From JAJFVC01 sp039698075 (GTDB lineage: Bacteria; Planctomycetota; Planctomycetia; Pirellulales; Thermoguttaceae): a DNA stretch of 9,053 bases. Shown in pieces: positions 5,079-9,053 of the stretch. The translations under genes were made by a program, and so were the position numbers. The notes below the pieces were generated by a model. That model ran no database searches. It was not told where the DNA came from and saw only the letters and a list, made by a program, of their open reading frames with translations. Each line of letters starts with the position of its first letter. The first letter of the stretch is position 1. The stretch lies in NCBI GenBank assembly GCA_039698075.1, contig JBDKTJ010000053.1, forward strand, positions 1-9,053, given 5' to 3'.

Positions 5079-6086
5079 ATGTCGGTCGATCTGAGCACGA
5101 ACTATCTCGGTTGGCGATTGAAAAACCCGCTGGTCATCGGCTCGTGTCCTTTGACGGGCGAGGCGGACTCGTTGCGGCGGCTGGAAGAGGCCGGCGCGGC
5201 CGCCGTCGTGTTGCCGTCCTTGTTCGAGGAGCAAATCGAACATGAGGCCGAGGAGATCAGCAAGGCGTATGAGTTCGGGGCTGAAAGTTTTCCTGAGGCG
5301 CTGACCTATTTTCCCGAACAAAGCGACTATCACGTCGATCCGGAAGACTATTTGGCGATCGTGGCCGATGCAAAACGGACGGTGCGGATTCCGGTCATCG
5401 CCAGTTTGAACGGCACCAATCGCGGCGGGTGGGTTCGCTATGCGAAGATGATTCAGGACGTCGGGGCCGACGGGTTGGAGTTGAACATCTATTTCGTCGC
5501 CGCCGAGTTGGACCACACCGGCCGCGACGTGGAGTCACGCTATCTGGACCTAGTGGCCTCGGTGAAGCAGTCGATCTCGATCCCGCTGGCCGTGAAAATC
5601 ACGCCGTATTTCACGGCGCTGGGCAACATGGCCGCCCGACTGGTCGAGGCCGGGGCCGACGCCCTGGTGTTGTTCAATCGCGTCTATCAGCCGGACATCG
5701 ATCTGGCGACGCTTCGACCGACGCCGCAGTTGGATCTGAGTTCGCCGGCCGAACAAATGCTGCCGTTGCGGTGGATCGCGATTTTGCGGGGCCGGGTGCA
5801 GGCGTCGCTGGCGGCCACGGGCGGCATTCACGACGCGACCGGATTGCTGAAGGCCTTGCTGGTCGGCGCCGACGTCGGTATGATCGCTTCGGCGCTGTAT
5901 CAGAAAGGCATCAACCAGACGGGAGTCGTTTTGGCCGGCCTGCAAGAGTGGATGGCCGAAAACGGTTACGATTCGGTCGAACAGCTCAAGGGCAGCGTCA
6001 GCCTGGAAAACTGCGACGACACCGACGCCTTTCAACGCGGCAACTACATGAAATCGCTGACGTCCTACAGCGGCAAGGCGATTTAG
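5079..6086 (+). CDS. dihydroorotate dehydrogenase-like FMN protein
   Basis: This 335-residue TIM-barrel flavoprotein matches the dihydroorotate dehydrogenase-like group (COG0167 relatives, not true PyrD). GGAGG at 5067-5071 sets the start. It begins MSVDLSTNYLGWRLKNPLV, as class 1 enzymes do. FMN-binding elements are present: Lys173 in AVKITP (171-176), the phosphate-binding ATGGIHD (246-252) and GADVGMIASALY (263-274). The canonical substrate and catalytic parts are altered. Where class 1 enzymes have a Lys-Ser segment there is VLPSLFEEQ (44-52). The usual Asn-x-Ser/Cys-Cys-Pro-Asn loop is replaced by ELNIYFVAAELDHTG (134-148), without the active-site Cys. So it should bind FMN, but pyrimidine synthesis is doubtful and the substrate is unknown. 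Homologues are often annotated simply as dihydroorotate dehydrogenase. The alcohol dehydrogenase gene follows after 67 bp, suggesting one transcript. Confidence 0.88.
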   Translation: MSVDLSTNYLGWRLKNPLVIGSCPLTGEADSLRRLEEAGAAAVVLPSLFEEQIEHEAEEISKAYEFGAESFPEALTYFPEQSDYHVDPEDYLAIVADAKRTVRIPVIASLNGTNRGGWVRYAKMIQDVGADGLELNIYFVAAELDHTGRDVESRYLDLVASVKQSISIPLAVKITPYFTALGNMAARLVEAGADALVLFNRVYQPDIDLATLRPTPQLDLSSPAEQMLPLRWIAILRGRVQASLAATGGIHDATGLLKALLVGADVGMIASALYQKGINQTGVVLAGLQEWMAENGYDSVEQLKGSVSLENCDDTDAFQRGNYMKSLTSYSGKAI

Positions 6087-6153
6087 AATCCATCCGTATC
6101 GAGGGGCGGTCGGCGGTGCTGGGGATCGATGGTCGAGACGTGGAGCAACGCTC

Positions 6154-7170
6154 ATGAAGGCGATGGTGTTGCGTCGGATCGCGCCGATCGAGTCGTCGCC
6201 GCTGCAAGCGATCGAGATGCCGACGCCTGAGCCGGGGCCTGGCGAATTGCGAATCCGCGTTCGTTGCTGCGCCGTGTGCCGGACCGATCTGCACGTGATC
6301 GAGGGCGATCTGCCGCAACAGAAATTGCCGATCATTCCCGGACATCAGATTGTCGGCGTGGTCGACAAACTGGGGCCGCCGCTCGTCGGCGCGCAAACCA
6401 GCGAGGCGTTCGAGCCGGGCGATCGGGTCGGCGTGGCTTGGCTGCGTCACACCTGTGGGCAGTGCGGATTTTGCTCGCACGGCCAAGAAAACCTCTGCGA
6501 GTCGGCCCGATTCACCGGCTACCACGCCGACGGCGGATACGCGGAGTATGCCGTCGCTCCGGCGGATTTTGTTTATCCGTTGCCACCGGCGTTTTCCGAC
6601 GTCGAGGCGGCGCCGCTCTTGTGTGCCGGCGTGATCGGATATCGAGCCTTGCGGCGATGCAATCTTCGGCCCGGTGCAAAGCTGGCCCTGTATGGGTTCG
6701 GATCGTCGGCCCACGTGGTCATCCAGATCGCGTTGCATCGGGGCTGCGAGGTTTACGTGGTCACGCGCGGCGAAGGCCATCGGCGGTTGGCCCTGCAAAT
6801 GGGGGCGGTTTGGGCCGGCGAGAACGCCGAGGCCATGCCGGTGCTCGCCGACAGCGCCATCCTCTTTGCGCCGGCCGGCGAATTGGTGCCTCGGGCGCTG
6901 GAAAAATTGAACAAAGGCGGCACGCTCTCGCTGGCCGGAATCTACATGACGCCGATTCCCGAGATGGACTACCAGCGATGCGTCTTTTACGAACGCGACA
7001 TCCACTCGGTCACGTGCAACACGCGCGAAGACGGGCGGCAACTGCTGGCCGAAGCCGCGGCGATTCCGATCCGACCGCACACGACCGTCTATCCGTTGGC
7101 CGAGGCTAATCGGGCTCTGCAAGACCTGAAGGCCGATCGGATCAACGGCACGGGCGTTTTGACGCCGTGA
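6154..7170 (+). CDS. zinc-dependent alcohol dehydrogenase (MDR superfamily)
   Basis: This 338-residue medium-chain dehydrogenase/reductase should interconvert alcohols and aldehydes with NAD(P). GGAG at 6142-6145 places the start. Catalytic-zinc ligands are Cys42 (CAVCRTD), His64 (PGHQIVG) and probably Cys157 (LLCAGV). The structural zinc site is Cys101, 104, 107 and 115 in CGQCGFCSHGQENLC. The Rossmann nucleotide motif is YGFGSSAH (180-187). The blocks APLLCAGVIGYRAL, FAPAGELVP (239-247) and LAGIYM (260-265) are those of the bacterial family I know as TIGR02822 (adh_fam_2), so the subfamily call is good. The residue after His64 is Gln where many relatives have Glu. It follows the DHOD-like gene by 67 bp with no terminator between, so co-expression is likely, but a shared pathway is only a guess. 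Confidence 0.92.
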   Translation: MKAMVLRRIAPIESSPLQAIEMPTPEPGPGELRIRVRCCAVCRTDLHVIEGDLPQQKLPIIPGHQIVGVVDKLGPPLVGAQTSEAFEPGDRVGVAWLRHTCGQCGFCSHGQENLCESARFTGYHADGGYAEYAVAPADFVYPLPPAFSDVEAAPLLCAGVIGYRALRRCNLRPGAKLALYGFGSSAHVVIQIALHRGCEVYVVTRGEGHRRLALQMGAVWAGENAEAMPVLADSAILFAPAGELVPRALEKLNKGGTLSLAGIYMTPIPEMDYQRCVFYERDIHSVTCNTREDGRQLLAEAAAIPIRPHTTVYPLAEANRALQDLKADRINGTGVLTP

Positions 7171-7393
7171 TCGTGTCGTTGGGCGTCTAATTCTCGTCTT
7201 GACGCGGCCTTCGATTCGTGCGACACTCCTGCGCTGCGGACCGCTTGTCCGGATGGATTCTTGCGAAAAGGGATTTTTACGGCATCCGCTGTCTAATCGA
7301 ACTGCCGGATGTTGCCGTATCCTGCCGGGTTTCGACGCCAATCGGTCACGGCGCGGACCGGTTTTGGGATACCAGAATAAGGAGGTTGGACCC
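7171..7393 (+). other. intergenic region before lipoprotein gene
   Basis: These 223 bp carry no convincing gene. The upstream in-frame extension from 7199 lacks a ribosome site and is not needed, because the lipoprotein signal begins at 7394. The best promoter-like sequence is TTGACG (7199-7204), without a good -10 at 16-18 bp. I see no strong hairpin-plus-T-run terminator for the alcohol dehydrogenase gene. Confidence 0.4.
7379..7385 (+). promoter_or_regulatory. strong Shine-Dalgarno for the lipoprotein
   Basis: AAGGAGG lies 8 nt before ATG 7394. It decides the start in favour of 7394 over the longer reading frame, and the N-terminus it gives is a complete lipoprotein signal. Confidence 0.85.
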
Positions 7394-7990
7394 ATGCGAA
7401 GGATTTCTTGGCTGGCAATGTCGGTTGTTTTGGCGTTGGCCGTCTCGGGTTGCGGCAAGTCGTCGGGCACGGCGGACCGTTCGTCGGCCGCGGGCGACAA
7501 TGCGACGGCCGCCGCGCAGTCCGATGGTCCGACCGCGGCGATCCGCGAGTTTCTCGATGCCCTGCGAGCGGGCAATGACGAGAAGGCCATGGCCATGCTG
7601 AGCACCAAGGCTCGGGAAAAAACCGCGTCGTTGAACCGGACGATCAAGCCGCCGGCCAGCGATACCGCCAAATTCACGATCGGAAAGGTCGACTACGTCA
7701 ACGACGACGGGGCTCGGGTCGCTTGCACCTGGACCGATTTGGGCGAAAACGGGAAGCCGGTCAGCGACGAGATCGTCTGGGGGCTTCGACGCGAGGCCGC
7801 CGGTTGGCGCGTCGTCGGCGTTGCGGCCCAAGTGTTTCCGGGCGAGGCTCCTCTGGTGTTGAACTTCGAGGACCCGGAAGACATGGACCGCAAGCAAGAG
7901 TGGGTCCGCGACGAGAAGCGTCGCCGCACGGAAGCGGATCATTTGCAGGCCGACAAGGTCGAGAAGCACGAAAACCCGATTCGCCGCTAA
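7394..7990 (+). CDS. small lipoprotein with NTF2/DUF4878-like domain
   Basis: The 198-residue product begins MRRISWLAMSVVLALAVSGC, a signal peptide ending in the lipobox VSGC with the lipidated Cys at 20. A Ser/Ala/Thr-rich linker (21-45) follows, as expected after a lipid anchor. Residues 46-146 (PTAAIREFLDALRAGNDEKA, then LSTKAREK, then ACTWTDL, then EIVWGLRREAAGWRVVGV) look like the helix-plus-curved-sheet NTF2-like fold of DUF4878-type proteins, in which a substrate or partner pocket is common but no catalysis is implied. The C-terminus (about 159-198) is a highly charged predicted helix. It would sit in the periplasm, tethered to a membrane. The function is unknown. It is likely transcribed separately from the dehydrogenase 223 bp upstream. 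Confidence 0.85.
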   Translation: MRRISWLAMSVVLALAVSGCGKSSGTADRSSAAGDNATAAAQSDGPTAAIREFLDALRAGNDEKAMAMLSTKAREKTASLNRTIKPPASDTAKFTIGKVDYVNDDGARVACTWTDLGENGKPVSDEIVWGLRREAAGWRVVGVAAQVFPGEAPLVLNFEDPEDMDRKQEWVRDEKRRRTEADHLQADKVEKHENPIRR

Positions 7991-8059
7991 CGATCGAGAG
8001 TGACGGCGGTCCGTTTTGGACGGTTTTGGGCCGCTGTTTGGAAAGAAAATCCAAGCCAC

Positions 8060-8099
8060 CGCCCATTGGGGTGGATTTGGGCGATCTTTTCAGTTTTTT
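8060..8099 (+). terminator. candidate terminator after lipoprotein gene
   Basis: CGCCCA (8060-8065) pairs with TGGGCG (8078-8083) around a 12-nt loop, and the tract ATCTTTTCAGTTTTTT follows to 8099. The stem is short and the T-run interrupted, so strength is uncertain. Confidence 0.4.
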
Positions 8100-8241
8100 C
8101 TGACTACCGCCGTTTCTCGGGGGATTCTTCCCGATTTTTGCCATCGTTCTTTCCCTGTGCGGAAAGATCTTCTTGAAACGTTGCAACCTGTTGTGGCAAA
8201 GCATGTTGCGATTCTTGGCGGGCGGTGGCTTCGGGATGACT

Positions 8242-8258
8242 TTCGAAAAGTTTTCGAA
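8242..8258 (+). repeat. 17-bp perfect palindrome
   Basis: TTCGAAAA (8242-8249) and TTTTCGAA (8251-8258) are exact reverse complements around one G. It could be a regulator-binding site. As RNA its 1-nt loop is too tight for the full stem. Confidence 0.55.
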
Positions 8259-8298
8259 TAGTCGTCCGTTGGGGCGAAAACATGGCCTAGATTTTTCT

Positions 8299-8318
8299 GT
8301 GCAATTCGTGCATTGCAC
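8299..8318 (+). other. 7-bp hairpin in intergenic region
   Basis: GTGCAAT (8299-8305) and ATTGCAC (8312-8318) pair perfectly around TCGTGC. No T-run follows on either strand, so it is not a terminator. It may be a DNA operator or part of a small RNA. Confidence 0.45.
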
Positions 8319-8357
8319 CCAAAATGCCGAGGACGCCCAGGAGTAATATTTTCACGG

Positions 8358-8395
8358 GCCCTGGTTGACAACCCGGGCGACTATGTTAGCCTAAC
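8358..8395 (+). promoter_or_regulatory. promoter with overlapping palindromes, Cys-rich gene
   Basis: TTGACA (8365-8370) is a perfect -35. It lies in an imperfect palindrome, GCCCTGGTT-gac-AACCCGGGC (8358-8378, 8 of 9 pairs). At 16 bp spacing the -10 would be TAGCCT (8387-8392), a weak match that falls inside a second, perfect palindrome GTTAG-c-CTAAC (8385-8395). Both boxes could thus be covered by a dimeric repressor. The start would be near 8400, about 200 nt before ATG 8603. Confidence 0.45.
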
Positions 8396-8494
8396 GTCCT
8401 AAGTTGTGCAGACATTGTCATCGGGTGCAGCCGTTAAAGCTTGAACCGTAGAGTGTTCCGGCTGGCGGGTGACGAGGTGTGGACGGCTCAAATT

Positions 8495-8568
8495 AAAGTG
8501 TTAGCACTTTCCGGTCATAGTGCCGTCGGGGTCGGAAAGTAGGAAGCGAAGGACGGCGAGAGTTTTTT
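8495..8568 (+). promoter_or_regulatory. structured 5' leader with competing hairpins
   Basis: Three perfect pairings share bases. AAAGTG (8495-8500) pairs with CACTTT (8505-8510). ACTTTCCG (8506-8513) pairs with CGGAAAGT (8533-8540). GCCGTC (8522-8527) pairs with GACGGC (8552-8557), followed by GAGAGTTTTTT to 8568. The first and second cannot coexist. The third crosses into the second, and its nearby T-run is terminator-like. This resembles an attenuator or riboswitch expression platform, but I do not recognise a known RNA family. Confidence 0.4.
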
Positions 8569-8602
8569 AACGCTACGGTACCCTTTTTTGGAGGTTACTC
8601 GA

Positions 8603-9053
8603 ATGAGTCGCATGTATTTGTATGGCATCGCGATGAGCGTCGCGGTGTTGGGTATTGCCCTTTTGGGCAACGAGAGCCGTGCGGCGGCTGGCGATTGCTG
8701 CGCCCCGGCGAAGGCTTGTGCTCCGGCGAAGGCTTGCGCTCCGGCTTCTTGTGAGCCGGTGAGCTGCCATCCGAAGCGCTGCCGTCTGTTCACCTGCCGT
8801 CCGAAGAGCTGCGAGCCGAAGGCTTGCGCTCCGGCCGCTTGCAAACAGATGAAGGCGTGCGCTCCGGCCACTTGTGAGCCGAAGACCTGTGGTCCGAAGT
8901 TCTGCCGCAAGATCCGCACTTGCCGTCCGAAGAGCTGTGAGCCGAAGGCTTGCGCTCCGGCCGCTTGCAAGCCGGTGAAGGCGTGCGCTCCGGCCGCTTG
9001 TGCTCCGAAGGCCTGTGCTCCGGCCGCTTGCGCCCCGAAGGCGTGTGCCCCGG
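8603..9053 (+). CDS. exported Cys-rich C-x-P-x-x repeat protein (3' end outside window)
   Basis: The frame opens at ATG 8603 after GGAGG (8590-8594) and has no stop before the window ends, giving 150 visible residues. Residues 1-29 are a signal peptide: MSRMYLYGIAMSVAVLGIAL, then cleavage near RAAA|GD. The mature part is a monotonous series in which Cys recurs every fifth residue (sometimes sixth), with Pro usually two after each Cys, for example CRPKSCEPKACAPAACK (seen twice) and CAPKACAPAACAPKAC. DNA copies at 8795 and 8921 are nearly identical and 126 bp apart. Such Cys/Pro pentapeptide proteins are expected to be exported and disulfide-linked in the planctomycete envelope. That is inference from composition; no enzymatic domain is present. 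The APKACAPA motif also ends the YTV protein at the other end of the window. A roughly 200-nt structured leader suggests post-transcriptional control. Confidence 0.82.
   Translation, partial: MSRMYLYGIAMSVAVLGIALLGNESRAAAGDCCAPAKACAPAKACAPASCEPVSCHPKRCRLFTCRPKSCEPKACAPAACKQMKACAPATCEPKTCGPKFCRKIRTCRPKSCEPKACAPAACKPVKACAPAACAPKACAPAACAPKACAP
8795..8970 (+). repeat. 126-bp spaced internal duplication and 15-bp repeats
   Basis: A stretch starting TGCCGTCCGAAGAGCTG at 8795 recurs at 8921 with one base difference over about 49 bp, a 42-residue period. Over it lies the basic 15-bp (five-codon) repeat that gives the C-x-P-x-x pattern. Low-complexity GC-rich repeats of this sort are prone to length change by slippage. 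Confidence 0.8.

Larger units (their letters stand above)
7991..8602 (+). other. 612-bp non-coding region rich in symmetric sequence
   Basis: No reading frame here has a ribosome site or recognisable protein. The one candidate, 81 residues at 8016-8261, starts without an SD and looks like noise. The region instead holds a T-rich terminator candidate (8060-8099), a 17-bp palindrome (8242-8258), a 7-bp hairpin (8299-8318), a promoter overlapped by palindromes (8358-8395) and a structured leader (8495-8568). Part of it is therefore control sequence for the Cys-rich gene at 8603. Confidence 0.6.

Noticed and set aside
5998..7677. 559-codon open frame on the - strand
   Set aside because: It lies antisense to the dehydrogenase and lipoprotein genes, both of which have clear family motifs and ribosome sites. 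The product is Arg/Gln-rich without recognisable domains, typical of a GC-rich shadow frame.
8016..8261. 81-codon + strand frame after the lipoprotein
   Set aside because: It begins within a poorly placed TTG, has no ribosome site, and overlaps the likely terminator at 8060-8099.
8515..8970. 151-codon - strand frame with GAQAFGSQ-like repeats
   Set aside because: The apparent repeats are the antisense image of the C-x-P-x-x repeats of the + strand gene, which has a signal peptide and a Shine-Dalgarno.

Overview
The window looks like a chromosomal segment of a planctomycete (Planctomycetota, most like the Pirellulales). Three things suggest this: a long cysteine-rich YTV-motif repeat protein of the kind described from planctomycete cell walls, a REP-associated tyrosine transposase of the type common in that phylum, and a GC-rich coding style with leaders separated by small structured intergenic regions. 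This assignment is inferred from remembered family signatures; no database was searched.

Layout, all genes on the + strand. (1) 3-911: 3' part of a Cys-rich YTV repeat protein built from a 48-bp/16-residue unit, followed by a strong intrinsic terminator. (2) 1055-1258: a self-contained tRNA-Ala(GGC) unit with its own promoter and terminator. (3) 1388-2158: a lone DUF2971-family protein of unknown function. (4) 2172-2969: a RAYT element, consisting of a transposase gene, a near-consensus promoter that should give a leaderless mRNA, a perfect 16-bp inverted repeat on either side of the gene, and short direct repeats outside it. (5) 2970-4904: a large polytopic membrane protein, possibly of the GT-C glycosyltransferase type, whose start codon touches the edge of the RAYT element. 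(6) 5079-6086 and 6154-7170: a dihydroorotate-dehydrogenase-like flavoprotein and a zinc-dependent alcohol dehydrogenase, 67 bp apart and probably co-transcribed. (7) 7394-7990: a small lipoprotein with a probable NTF2/DUF4878-like domain. (8) 7991-8602: about 600 bp without a convincing gene but rich in symmetric DNA and potential RNA structure. (9) 8603 to the window end: 5' part of a second Cys-rich exported protein with a C-x-P-x-x pentapeptide periodicity.

The genes do not form one pathway. The two ends carry envelope-type Cys-rich repeat proteins that share a CAPA/APKACAPA motif. Between them lie a tRNA, a small accessory/mobile stretch (DUF2971 plus RAYT), a membrane protein, a two-gene redox pair and a lipoprotein. 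The observations most worth checking are the RAYT element architecture with its leaderless promoter, the apparent loss of canonical active-site residues in the DHOD-like enzyme, the mutually exclusive hairpins in the leader of the second Cys-rich gene, and the near-identical internal repeats of the YTV gene. I see no CRISPR array, phage module or recognisable multi-gene defence system.
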